DNA of 64,000 nucleotides from Taylorella equigenitalis ATCC 35865 (GTDB lineage Bacteria; Pseudomonadota; Gammaproteobacteria; Burkholderiales; Burkholderiaceae_B): NCBI RefSeq assembly GCF_000276685.1, contig NC_018108.1, positions 1,488,001 to 1,552,000 of the forward strand, read 5' to 3'. Shown piece by piece: positions 54,458 to 63,634 of this stretch (position 1 is its first letter; each line of letters starts with the position of its first letter). The notes under the pieces were generated by a model. It saw only the letters and a program-made list of their open reading frames with translations, ran no database searches and was not told where the DNA came from. The position numbers and the translations under genes were made by a program.

Positions 54458-54655
54458 CTAGCAGCATTTGAAGTTACCATTGCCCCCATAACGAGCATCC
54501 TGTCTTTCTCGGAAAAATTCCTTATATGTCATGGGTTGCTTATCTGGATGATTGCGCTCCATATGTTTTAAGTAAGTATCATAGTCAGGCACACCCACCA
54601 TAAGGCGGGCTGTCTGACCTAAATACTTTGCTGTGTTTTTTATAGAGAACAACAT
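54458..54655 (-). CDS. YbdD/YjiX family small protein
   Basis: 65 residues with the family pattern: GVPDYDTYLKHMERNHPDK in the middle and FFRERQDARYGG near the end, finishing in a Cys-Cys pair. These small proteins are encoded directly after CstA/BtsT transporters and are thought to be needed for transport. It follows cstA by 9 nt. Confidence 0.92.
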   Translation of the reverse strand: MLFSIKNTAKYLGQTARLMVGVPDYDTYLKHMERNHPDKQPMTYKEFFRERQDARYGGNGNFKCC

Positions 54656-54664
54656 AACTATCTC

Positions 54665-56776
54665 CTATGGACGGGTAGCTTCAATAGGAAGTGGCTCATA
54701 AGGTATCTCAGCTGAATGTGGCTCCTTGCGTTTTAGAGCAGCTAAACTAGATTTAACAGCAAAGACTGCAATAGAAACAACCACAAGCATAAAGAACGCA
54801 GTCAAGAATCCGTCTAATCGATTATTGAAAATCACTCGCTCAACTTGCTCAGCAGTTTTGAAAGTACCTGATGCTACAAATGGTACATCAAGGAATTTCT
54901 CTTTTAGTGAGTTAGCAAGAGCAAAGAAACCGACCTTAGGATTATCAGAAAATACTTTTATCCATCCTGCATATAACGTAAAGATCATAAGAGCCACACT
55001 TGGAAATATAGCAATCCAAGCGTATTTCTCTTTCTTCATCTTGAACAAAACTACAGTACATAATAAAAGTGCAATGGCAGCCAGCATCTGGTTAGCGATA
55101 CCAAATAGTGGCCATAAAGTATTAATACCTCCTAGAGGATCTACCACACCTTGGTATAAAAAGTATCCCCAAGCAATTACAACTAAAGCTGTAGCAATCA
55201 AATTCGCTGGCAATGAGTCCGTACGCTTCATACTTGGGCTAACTAATCCAAGTAAGTCTTGAAGCATGAATCGTGCAGAACGTGTACCAGCATCCACTGC
55301 TGTTAGGATAAACAATGCTTCGAATAGAATCGCAAAGTGATACCAGAAAGACATAGAACCTAGGAAGGATAAAGCCTTATGAAGGATAATAGCCATACCC
55401 ACAGCAAGTGTCGGAGCACCTCCAGCACGAGAGATGATAGAACTCTCACCCACATCAACTGCATATTGATGAATAGTCTCAGGTGTAATTAAAAACCCTA
55501 TATTTGACACTGTTTGAGCAGCTGCTACAGCTACATCTGCAGCACCGTCAGGATTTAAAAATGCTGTAGGGCTATTCATTACAAAATACACACCTGGATC
55601 GATGATCGATGCTGAAATCAAAGCCATTATCGCTACGAAAGATTCCATCAACATACCGCCATATCCAATTAAACGAGCGTGTGACTCATTTTGAAGCATC
55701 TTAGGAGTGGTACCTGAAGATATCAAAGCATGGAAACCTGATACAGCACCGCATGCAATAGTAATAAATAAGAACGGGAACAAATCACCCTTCCAAACTG
55801 GTCCTGTACCATCAACAAATTGTGTTAATGCTGGCATCTGCATCTCAGGTCGTACAAGTACAATACCTACCGCTAAAGCCATAATGGCCCCAATTTTAAG
55901 GAATGTTGATAAGTAATCACGTGGTGCTAAAAGCAACCACACTGGCAATACTGCTGCTACAAACCCATATACCACAAGGATGTAAGTTAAAGTTTTACCG
56001 TCAAAATCGAAATACTTAGCTAAATCTGGATTAGCAGCTACATCTCCGCCCCATACAATACCTAAAATTAATAAAACCATACCAATTAAAGATATTTCAA
56101 GAACTCTACCTGGGCGTATATAACGCAAATATACCCCCATGAATAAAGCTAGCGGAATCGTGTAGATAACTGTAAACGTACCCCAAGGACTATGAGTTAG
56201 TGCTTTGACTACAATCATAGCTAACACAGCTAAAATGATGACCATAATCATAAAGCATGCGACGAGAGCGATAATTCCAGGAATACGACCCATCTCAGCT
56301 CTACAAAGCTCACCCAAAGAACGACCATCACGACGAGTCGAAATAAACAGAACCATAAAGTCCTGAACGGCACCTGCAAACACAACACCTGCAAGAATCC
56401 AAAGCATACCTGGCAAGTATCCCATTTGAGCAGCAAGCACTGGTCCAACTAATGGTCCTGCACCTGCGATTGCAGCAAAGTGGTGACCAAATAAAACCGC
56501 CTTATTTGTAGGTACATAATCTAGACCATCGTTATGTCTCCATGCAGGAGTGTTACGTGTAGGATCCACCCCCAAAGCATTTCTAGCGATGTACAAACTG
56601 TAATATCGATATCCAATTAAATAAACGCAAATTGATGCGATCAAAACCCAAATAGCATTAATAGATTCACCTCTTTGAGAAACAGCGATATAACCAAGTA
56701 GGAATGCACCTAACACGGCTACGCCAAACCAAAGAATATGATTTATTATGCTGCTAGAACTTGATTTGGTATGCAT
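54665..56776 (-). CDS. cstA: Carbon starvation protein CstA (pyruvate/peptide transporter family)
   Basis: 703 residues from ATG 56776 (MHTKSSSSS) with GAGAGGA upstream; a TTG five codons earlier lies in that SD and is rejected. About 16-18 TM helices. Family motifs include ALGVDPTRNTPAWRHNDG and FGHHFAAIAGAGPLVGPVLA near the N-terminus and the GTRSARFMLQDLLG segment. CstA and BtsT import pyruvate in enteric bacteria; peptide uptake has also been proposed. The C-terminal region carries an extra loop typical of CstA. Confidence 0.94.
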   Translation of the reverse strand: MHTKSSSSSIINHILWFGVAVLGAFLLGYIAVSQRGESINAIWVLIASICVYLIGYRYYSLYIARNALGVDPTRNTPAWRHNDGLDYVPTNKAVLFGHHFAAIAGAGPLVGPVLAAQMGYLPGMLWILAGVVFAGAVQDFMVLFISTRRDGRSLGELCRAEMGRIPGIIALVACFMIMVIILAVLAMIVVKALTHSPWGTFTVIYTIPLALFMGVYLRYIRPGRVLEISLIGMVLLILGIVWGGDVAANPDLAKYFDFDGKTLTYILVVYGFVAAVLPVWLLLAPRDYLSTFLKIGAIMALAVGIVLVRPEMQMPALTQFVDGTGPVWKGDLFPFLFITIACGAVSGFHALISSGTTPKMLQNESHARLIGYGGMLMESFVAIMALISASIIDPGVYFVMNSPTAFLNPDGAADVAVAAAQTVSNIGFLITPETIHQYAVDVGESSIISRAGGAPTLAVGMAIILHKALSFLGSMSFWYHFAILFEALFILTAVDAGTRSARFMLQDLLGLVSPSMKRTDSLPANLIATALVVIAWGYFLYQGVVDPLGGINTLWPLFGIANQMLAAIALLLCTVVLFKMKKEKYAWIAIFPSVALMIFTLYAGWIKVFSDNPKVGFFALANSLKEKFLDVPFVASGTFKTAEQVERVIFNNRLDGFLTAFFMLVVVSIAVFAVKSSLAALKRKEPHSAEIPYEPLPIEATRP

Positions 56777-56860
56777 AAAAAATCCTCTCAAAAAAATAAC
56801 AACTTAATTATAGGATTTCCGAAATCCTTGTAAACAAAAGAAGATAAAGAAATACCCTAA

Positions 56861-57976
56861 TTATTTACTAAGGTTTAACTCTTCCGTTGCGTTTTTGCTT
56901 AACGCAATAAACCTATAAAATCCATGAATAAATTTACTAAAAGGCATAGTTATAAAAAGTGTCAAAATAACACTTAAATGCACTGATAGCAAGGTTGGCA
57001 ATGCATCTGTCATCCTAAAAAACATTAGAATCAAACCTGTCACGGCCGCTAAAAAAAGTAAAGCTATAAATGCATAATCCATTCCTAGATGCCTAGCATC
57101 ACGTATTTCAGGGTTAGCCTTAAGCTTAAGAACAAAAAGTCCTGCAGTGCCTATTGTTAAGGATATACCTCCAAAAGTTCCAAGCAATTTTGGAAGACTT
57201 ATAAAATCATAGGGTGCGTGTAGCCCAAAAAAGTAATGCATAATAGTGCCTGATGCAGTAGCGGCAAAACAAAGTATAAAGCCGTAAAACGTAGCATGAT
57301 GAAAATATCTCCTCCACGGAGAAATATCATCACCTGGATACGTACAGCCTGTTTTAACATTGCCATGCAAATACTTAAGGCTAAAGGCTTCATGCATCGC
57401 TATTTTTAAGGAAGACCATGTAAAAATCCTCTCCCCTTTTTCGCATATATAATTTCTAAAGTTAATACAGCTCATAAATACAGACACCAACATCCATACA
57501 AATGCCAAGCCAAATAATAAAACTAGCATGGTATGCGATATATAACTGTAGAAATTATGAGTGTCTGTATATACATCTTCAAAAGTGGTGAACAGCAAAA
57601 ACATTGCCAATAATAATACGAGCACTAAAGAACTTATCAAGCCGTGCTTTACAAAAAGAGAAGATAGGAAAGTAGGCATTGCAAATTCTTCATAAGACCT
57701 AGTACGCACCATGGAAAGTTGCTTAGGTATATTTACCCCGTACTCATGAGGAGGTGCAAACTGACAGGCATACAAACACTCACTACAGTTATGGCATAAA
57801 TTGGCCAAGTAACTAATATCACTATCAGCAAAACTTAATCTTTTTTCCATAGCGGGAAAAACTGCACAAAAGCCTTCGCAGTATCTGCATGAATTACAGA
57901 TACCAATCGATTTTTTAGTAAGATCCATAAGTTCGTTATGAGATAAGATTTTTTGCTCTTTAATTATTGACTGCAT
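56861..57976 (-). CDS. tcuB: TcuB: Fe-S/heme membrane protein for tricarballylate oxidation
   Basis: 371 residues from ATG 57976 (MQSIIKEQK). The soluble N-terminus has two ferredoxin-like clusters, CNSCRYCEGFC and CHNCSECLYACQ, followed by about six TM helices with histidines suited to heme ligation (YFHHATFYGF). In Salmonella TcuB reoxidises the FADH2 of TcuA and passes electrons to the membrane. It overlaps tcuA by 17 nt, the last gene of the tct-tcu run. A short inverted repeat at 56812-56828 downstream is only a weak terminator candidate. Confidence 0.9.
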   Translation of the reverse strand: MQSIIKEQKILSHNELMDLTKKSIGICNSCRYCEGFCAVFPAMEKRLSFADSDISYLANLCHNCSECLYACQFAPPHEYGVNIPKQLSMVRTRSYEEFAMPTFLSSLFVKHGLISSLVLVLLLAMFLLFTTFEDVYTDTHNFYSYISHTMLVLLFGLAFVWMLVSVFMSCINFRNYICEKGERIFTWSSLKIAMHEAFSLKYLHGNVKTGCTYPGDDISPWRRYFHHATFYGFILCFAATASGTIMHYFFGLHAPYDFISLPKLLGTFGGISLTIGTAGLFVLKLKANPEIRDARHLGMDYAFIALLFLAAVTGLILMFFRMTDALPTLLSVHLSVILTLFITMPFSKFIHGFYRFIALSKNATEELNLSK

Positions 57977-59363
57977 GCAATGCCGCTCCTTTGCCGGCAA
58001 TTCTTCCAAACACTGTACCAATAGCCATTCCAAAGCCAGCCACATATCCTTGCGAGAGAATATTGCCAGCCATAATTTCACCAGCTGCAAATAGATTTTT
58101 CGCTAGGGTGCCATCCGACATGTGGACTTGAGCTTCCTTATTTACCTTAACGCCCATGTAGGTAAAAGTAATTCCTGTTGCGAGCGGATATGCATAATAG
58201 GGACCTGTTTCAATCTTCTGAGCCCAATGGGTTTTATTTATAGCCAATCCCTCTGTGTGACAATTATCTAAAATAGTATTGTCGAAAGTTCCCTGCACTA
58301 CTGCATCGTTATACGCATTCACTGTATCGATAGATTTTTGTACTGGAAGCCCCAAAGCTTCAAATAATTGTGGCAATGAGTCCGCCTTTATTGACGGAAA
58401 CACTGATGGCATAAATCGACCTATAATCTTCTGATCGATAATACTGTAGGCAATTTGATCGGGTTGTTTAGCAACTAAGCGACCCCAAATTGCATAACGT
58501 TTTGGCCAAAAATCCTCACCTTCATCGTAAAATCGCTCTCCGTTTTTATTTAGAACAATTCCTAATGAAACACAATCGACACGAGTTACGATTCCGCCGT
58601 CATATAGAGGGGATCTAGCATCGATGGCAACAGCATGACCTTGTGTTGGGTCACCTATTATTTGAGCTCCATTTCTTTGGAGCTCTTTAATCATCCTTCC
58701 ATGATTAAATCGTGTGCCTCTGATTAAAAAAATTCTAGCAGCTGGACCCCAAGCTTCCTCAAGCCATTCACGATTGGATTCAAAACCTCCACTTGCTATT
58801 ACATATGCCTTAGCCTTAAGTTTGCGTTCGCTATCATTGGTTTTTACTGTCACAGATAGACATTCGCCATTTTGTACATCCAGAAGAATGGCTTCTGTCT
58901 CATAAAAAATATCTACACCTAATTTTTCAATCTCCTTGAAATATGCATTTACAAGGGCTTTCCCGCCTCCCAAAAAGAAGGCATTTGTCCTACCCAATTG
59001 AAGCGTACCACCAAGTGAAGGTTGAAATCTAACACCATGCTCTCTCATCCATTTGGTACAGGTCACTGTAGATTTAATAACGAAACGAGCCATGTCTTCA
59101 TTTGTTTGACCCTTTGTAACTCTAAAAACATCATCAAAAAATTCGTCTTCTGTATAGCTGTCAGTCAAAACATCCGTTGGGGCATCATGCATACTCCTAA
59201 TATTTCTAGTGTGACTGCTATTTCCACCTCTCCACTCTTTTGGGGCCGATTCTAAGATGGCAATACTTCTGGCACCATGCTCATAGGCAGATATGGCGGA
59301 GCAAAGGGCAGCATTGCCAGCACCGATAACTATCACATCATAGAATTTATTGTTTTGATCCAT
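57960..59363 (-). CDS. tcuA: FAD-dependent tricarballylate dehydrogenase TcuA
   Basis: 467 residues. Rossmann FAD motif DVIVIGAGNAALCSAISA at the N-terminus, then the fumarate-reductase/succinate-dehydrogenase fold with NSSHTRNIRSMHD, VIASGGFESN, TQGHAVAIDARSP and a C-terminal AAGEIMAGN-GYVAGFGMAIG. In Salmonella TcuA oxidises tricarballylate to cis-aconitate. The true substrate here is inferred from that relative. It overlaps the AbrB gene by 17 nt. Confidence 0.9.
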   Translation of the reverse strand: MDQNNKFYDVIVIGAGNAALCSAISAYEHGARSIAILESAPKEWRGGNSSHTRNIRSMHDAPTDVLTDSYTEDEFFDDVFRVTKGQTNEDMARFVIKSTVTCTKWMREHGVRFQPSLGGTLQLGRTNAFFLGGGKALVNAYFKEIEKLGVDIFYETEAILLDVQNGECLSVTVKTNDSERKLKAKAYVIASGGFESNREWLEEAWGPAARIFLIRGTRFNHGRMIKELQRNGAQIIGDPTQGHAVAIDARSPLYDGGIVTRVDCVSLGIVLNKNGERFYDEGEDFWPKRYAIWGRLVAKQPDQIAYSIIDQKIIGRFMPSVFPSIKADSLPQLFEALGLPVQKSIDTVNAYNDAVVQGTFDNTILDNCHTEGLAINKTHWAQKIETGPYYAYPLATGITFTYMGVKVNKEAQVHMSDGTLAKNLFAAGEIMAGNILSQGYVAGFGMAIGTVFGRIAGKGAALHAVNN

Positions 59364-60420
59364 AATCTAATTTTGAAGATAATTGTTTTGATAAAAGTTT
59401 ATAAATTGGTCTTGCAAGTAACAGTACAGCAATTAGCCTGACTATCTGAAAGGCGACTACTACAGGTGCTCCAAGATTAAGATCTTTTGCGGTAACCGCC
59501 ATCTCAGCCAAACCGCCAGGACTCATACCTAGGATTAAAGTTTCTAATGCGTAATGCGATGGAATACTGATGACGTATGCAAGCATTGCCATAATAGAGA
59601 CATATATAACAATTACGGCAGCCATCACAGCAACAAATTTGGGAGCTTGCTTAAAAAAATGAGGTTTAAAGTTGCTCCCCAATGCCCATCCAAGCAGAAC
59701 CTGCCCCAGTCTTTGAGCCTCAATGGGTACGTAGCTCAAATGAATATCAAAACTAGTTAAAAGAGCAGAAAAAAACATAGTTCCCACAAACCAACTGTTA
59801 GGAAAATTGAACTTTTGCAATATAAAACCAGATACTACAGCACCCGCTATTAAAAGGAAAAATTTATAACTTATATCAGTAATATATGTTTTATGAGGCA
59901 GATTTACCCCAAAATCTTGTAAATCGCCATGAATACCAAGATATTGATAAATAAAAGGTATGAGTACAACTACTGTGAGGATTCTAAAACTATGAGCCGA
60001 TGCAATAAGTGGCAGATTTCCGTCAGTATTTCTTTCAGCAATGACCACCATTTCACTCGCTCCTCCTATAGTCGAAGCATAATATGAAGTAGCATAATTT
60101 TGATTGGTAAATTTATAAAGTATCCATGCACCTAAGAGACCTAGTAGTACTGAAAAAAAACTTGCCAATATAATGAAAAATGATTGGTTTAAAAGTACGC
60201 TATTTACTTGAGGTGTAAAGTAAAGACCAACTGAAACACCTACCAGAAGCTGGCCTGCTTTTCTGAATGCTGGATGAAAAGCATTGTTTAATCCGTTTAT
60301 ACGACATGCGGCAGTTATAAACAATGCACCTAACATCCAAGGAATTGGCAATCCTAATTCATAAGCTAAAAATGAACCTAATAACGCTATGAAAAAACTT
60401 AGGATATATCTAAGAAACAT
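59347..60420 (-). CDS. AbrB-family membrane transporter
   Basis: 357 residues from ATG 60420 (MFLRYILSFF), just after the tctA stop. About ten hydrophobic helices in two homologous halves; each half has the GxxxPWMLGALF- or WFVGTMFFSALL-type segment and a Gly-rich motif (IGGASEMVVIAERN and SPGGLAEMAVTAKDL). This is the AbrB family (once annotated as ammonia monooxygenase regulators) of presumed permeases. Its position between tctA and tcuA suggests transport of the same acids or export of a product. Confidence 0.85.
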   Translation of the reverse strand: MFLRYILSFFIALLGSFLAYELGLPIPWMLGALFITAACRINGLNNAFHPAFRKAGQLLVGVSVGLYFTPQVNSVLLNQSFFIILASFFSVLLGLLGAWILYKFTNQNYATSYYASTIGGASEMVVIAERNTDGNLPLIASAHSFRILTVVVLIPFIYQYLGIHGDLQDFGVNLPHKTYITDISYKFFLLIAGAVVSGFILQKFNFPNSWFVGTMFFSALLTSFDIHLSYVPIEAQRLGQVLLGWALGSNFKPHFFKQAPKFVAVMAAVIVIYVSIMAMLAYVISIPSHYALETLILGMSPGGLAEMAVTAKDLNLGAPVVVAFQIVRLIAVLLLARPIYKLLSKQLSSKLDYGSKQ

Positions 60421-60421
60421 A

Positions 60422-61942
60422 TTAATTTGCAGGAGCGTTTTGACCACCTAGTACTTTTTTGAGAATCGGAGGAACAATAATAACACCAGCAGCCAATACC
60501 CAAAGTCCAATTGTAATAGGGCTAGAGAACAAGATTGATATGTCACCTTGTGATATAGACATTGCTCTCCTAAGATTTTGCTCCATTAGAGTTCCTAGCA
60601 CTACACCAAGCACCATCGGGGCTAATGGCACATCAAGTTTTCGTAATAAATATCCAATCAAACCGATGACTACAACCGCAACCAAATCAAATGTAGTGGA
60701 ATTAAGTGCATAGACACCAACGAAACTTATTGCCAAAATACTTGGAACTAACAACCAAGATGGTGTTCTAAGCATAGCAGCAAACACTCTCACAAGTGGA
60801 ATGTTCATTATCAGAAGAATTAAGTTAGCTAAGAACAGGGAGGCGATAAGACCCCACACTAGTTCAGGTGAGGTTTCAAAAAGAACTGGTCCTGGAGTTA
60901 TGTTATATAAGGTCAATGCTCCCATCATGACTGCAGTTGTGCCTGAGCCAGGAACGCCTAGTGTGAGCATAGGGATAAAGGAACCTGTAGCGGCAGCATT
61001 ATTAGCTGCTTCTGGAGCACACAACCCTCTGAGATCGCCCTCACCAAAACATGCATTCGGATCTCTTCCTGAAATTAATTTTTTTTCGTTTGCATAGGCT
61101 ACTGCTGATGCGACACTAGCCCCAGCACCAGGAAGCACACCAATAAAAAATCCAGTAATGGAACTTCTTAATGTGGTCCATGTTGTTCTAGCTAGCTCAG
61201 ATAAATTAAATATTTTTCTATCTGATTTTGGAACATCTACTGATTTACCTTTAAGCAGATTTTCAAGCATCTGAAGCATTTCGGATACAGCAAATAATCC
61301 AATAACAACAACAACGAAATCCATACCATCATCTAGATTTGGAATTTCAAATGTATAGCGATAAACACCAGAAGTTGGATCCACACCAATAGTTGAAATT
61401 GACAATCCTATAAGGGCAGAAATCATACCTTTAATAGGTCTATCCCCCAATAAACTAGTGAGAGCAGAAAATGCAAATACCATAAGTACAAAATACTCTG
61501 CTGGTCCAAATGCAGCGGCCCAGTTCGCTAATAGCGGAGCTAGTAATACTATTCCGAAGATAGCAACTATAGATCCGACAAACGATGCCCATGCTGAAAG
61601 AGATAAAGCCACGCTTGCAAGTCCTTTGCGAGCTAGAGGGTACCCATCAAGTGTAGTCATAACAGCTGCAGCTTCGCCTGGAACATTAATTAAAATAGAC
61701 GAAATCCTGCCACCATATTCAGCACCAACATAAACTGCGGCTAACAGAATAAGTGATGTTTCAGGAGGAAGGTTCATGGTGTAGGCAATAGGTATAAGCA
61801 TCGCTACACCATTAATAGGTCCCAATCCAGGCAAAAGTCCAACTACTGTACCTATAAATGCACCAATAGCTGCTACAACAATATTTGTAAATGACAGAGC
61901 AACTGCCATGCCCAAGCCAAGATAATGAAGAACATCATTCAT
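60422..61942 (-). CDS. Tripartite tricarboxylate transporter, large permease TctA
   Basis: 506 residues, about 12 TM helices. TctA hallmarks are the N-terminal GTVVGLLPGLGPINGVA and the central GVLPGAGASVASAVAYANEK motifs, plus PEAANNAAATGSFIPMLTLG. It drives uptake with an ion gradient, with TctB and the TctC receptor. It overlaps tctB by 4 nt. Confidence 0.95.
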   Translation of the reverse strand: MNDVLHYLGLGMAVALSFTNIVVAAIGAFIGTVVGLLPGLGPINGVAMLIPIAYTMNLPPETSLILLAAVYVGAEYGGRISSILINVPGEAAAVMTTLDGYPLARKGLASVALSLSAWASFVGSIVAIFGIVLLAPLLANWAAAFGPAEYFVLMVFAFSALTSLLGDRPIKGMISALIGLSISTIGVDPTSGVYRYTFEIPNLDDGMDFVVVVIGLFAVSEMLQMLENLLKGKSVDVPKSDRKIFNLSELARTTWTTLRSSITGFFIGVLPGAGASVASAVAYANEKKLISGRDPNACFGEGDLRGLCAPEAANNAAATGSFIPMLTLGVPGSGTTAVMMGALTLYNITPGPVLFETSPELVWGLIASLFLANLILLIMNIPLVRVFAAMLRTPSWLLVPSILAISFVGVYALNSTTFDLVAVVVIGLIGYLLRKLDVPLAPMVLGVVLGTLMEQNLRRAMSISQGDISILFSSPITIGLWVLAAGVIIVPPILKKVLGGQNAPAN

Positions 61943-62382
61943 AGAAAGCCCTCCAAAACTCCAGCAGGGAGCACAACATCTAATGCTAGGTCAAACAATA
62001 AAAATAAGATAATAGATAAACCCACACCACCAAAAAAAGAATATAGCCAACTGCCCCCAAAGAGCCTACCAACTAATGTGACCATAATTAAAGTGGATAA
62101 TAAAAAACCTAAAGGTTGGAAGACAAAAGCATACAAAAATAGAACTGCAATCATAGAAAATATGCGTGCAGAACTCCCTTTGGGATTAGGAGGAACAGGA
62201 TTACCTCCTTTGATTATGAGTACAAGACCACAAATCGCTAAAAAACCAGATAATAAAAGTGGAAATACTTTAGGTCCTATGGGTTCATAAGAAAATTCAG
62301 AATTCATACCATAGCCATGGTAGGCCATAAATGCTGCTAATGCGATAGCAAAAATACCCAGTATCCTATCGTTTAAAGCCAT
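61939..62382 (-). CDS. Tripartite tricarboxylate transporter, small permease TctB
   Basis: 147 residues with four predicted TM helices (LGIFAIALAAFMAYHGY, VFPLLLSGFLAICGLVLI, MIAVLFLYAFVFQPLGF, and the C-terminal pair). Typical TctB size. Coupled to tctA by overlap and separated from tctC by a hairpin. Confidence 0.92.
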   Translation of the reverse strand: MALNDRILGIFAIALAAFMAYHGYGMNSEFSYEPIGPKVFPLLLSGFLAICGLVLIIKGGNPVPPNPKGSSARIFSMIAVLFLYAFVFQPLGFLLSTLIMVTLVGRLFGGSWLYSFFGGVGLSIILFLLFDLALDVVLPAGVLEGFL

Positions 62383-62392
62383 ATCTATCTCT

Positions 62393-62427
62393 AAAAATAA
62401 GAGGCAACCACAACATGTGATTGCCTC
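62393..62427 (-). terminator. Intercistronic terminator/attenuator between tctC and tctB
   Basis: Minus strand: GAGGCAATCAC (62417-62427) and GTGGTTGCCTC (62401-62411) close a 5-nt loop with one U-G wobble, then TTATTTTT. It sits inside the operon, so it probably lets only part of the tctC transcripts continue into tctBA and the genes beyond. Confidence 0.85.
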
Positions 62428-62448
62428 AGGTTACATCAAAGTAATTAA

Positions 62449-63450
62449 TTATTTTTTAATAAGTCCGAAAGAGTCTGCTAATTCTTTATAGTAAGCAGAT
62501 CTTTCTTTTACGAATTTATCTAATTCAGCACCAGTTTTTTCGAATGGGAATAAACCTTGAGATTCTTGAATTTTCTTGAACTCAGGTGTTTTATATAAAG
62601 CTTGGAATTTATCCTCCCAATATTTGAACTGTTCATCAGTAACTTTTGGAGGTAAATAGAATCCACGAATAACAGGCCATTGAATATCATAACCTTGCTC
62701 TTTTGCGGTAGGGATATTATTTAGGCGACCATCCATGCGTTTATCTGAGAAAACAGCAAGTATACGAAGAGGAGCTCCACCATCGATTAATGTAGATGCC
62801 TCTGCAAGACCTGAGAGCAATACGTCAACGTGATTACCTTGGAGGGCTGTAGCAGCTTCACCACCACCTTCAAAAGCAACGAAACGCATATTTTGATAAT
62901 CTACACCAGCCTGTTTAGCAGTAAGAGCTGCTGTCATCCAATCCTGTCCACCGATAGTGGCACCAGCTGCGAACACTACTGCCTTCGGATCAGCTTTAAG
63001 TGCATTAATCAAGTCACCTAAGTTTTGGAATTTAGAATCTTTGTTAACGATAATCGCACCATAATCAGTACCTACTGTAGCCAACCAACGCACATCATCG
63101 ACTGTATAACGACCAAATTTGCCTTGGGCAATATTTAATAATGAACCACCTGAGAAAGCAACAATCGCATTATTATCGTCTGCTTTTTTAGAAATAATAT
63201 TGTTATAAGCAACTGCACCTACACCGCCTGGCATATAAACTGTACGAATTTGCTTATCGATAATTTTAGTTTGAGCAAAGCCATTTACCGCAACACGACA
63301 AGTTAAATCAAAACCACCGCCTGGTTTAGCTGGTGCAACACACTCAGGACGTTTAGGTTCTGCATTATCTGCTGCTTGCACTGAAACTAAAGAAGTGATA
63401 GCTAAAGCACCAACAAACAATGAATTTAGAAGTTTTACAGATAGGTTCAT
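62449..63450 (-). CDS. Bug-family periplasmic solute receptor TctC
   Basis: 333 residues from ATG 63450 (MNLSVKLLNS); a longer frame is rejected because this start fits a normal signal peptide cut near SVQAADN. Mature domain motifs: KPGGGFDLTCRVAVNG, MPGGVGAVAYN, and the ligand loop GQDWMTAALTAKQAG. Binds a carboxylate, likely citrate- or tricarballylate-like given the operon, and hands it to TctAB. It is the first gene of the operon, preceded by 120 bp before the ahcY terminator. Confidence 0.92.
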   Translation of the reverse strand: MNLSVKLLNSLFVGALAITSLVSVQAADNAEPKRPECVAPAKPGGGFDLTCRVAVNGFAQTKIIDKQIRTVYMPGGVGAVAYNNIISKKADDNNAIVAFSGGSLLNIAQGKFGRYTVDDVRWLATVGTDYGAIIVNKDSKFQNLGDLINALKADPKAVVFAAGATIGGQDWMTAALTAKQAGVDYQNMRFVAFEGGGEAATALQGNHVDVLLSGLAEASTLIDGGAPLRILAVFSDKRMDGRLNNIPTAKEQGYDIQWPVIRGFYLPPKVTDEQFKYWEDKFQALYKTPEFKKIQESQGLFPFEKTGAELDKFVKERSAYYKELADSFGLIKK

Positions 63451-63572
63451 AAAATCTCCAAAAAGATATATATACAAATTTATGTAAATTGTAAGACTAT
63501 ACTCACAACTATCTCTTAGGGAAAACCTTATAAAAATTTATAAAAAAATCTGTAAAAAAAGGCATGATGTAC

Positions 63573-63600
63573 AAAAAAGCGATTAGAAATTTCTAATCGC
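63573..63600 (-). terminator. Intrinsic terminator after ahcY
   Basis: A perfect 11-bp palindrome, GCGATTAGAAA (63579-63589) and TTTCTAATCGC (63590-63600), followed on the minus strand by six T. It lies 35 bp past the ahcY stop. Confidence 0.88.
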
Positions 63601-63634
63601 CCAAATAACTCTATTAGAACATCAATATTTAAAA

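Noticed and set aside
56812-56828. AGGATTT-CCG-AAATCCT as a terminator for the tct-tcu operon
   Set aside because: The stem is short and AT-rich and lacks an adjacent T run on the minus strand; kept only as a weak possibility in the tcuB entry.
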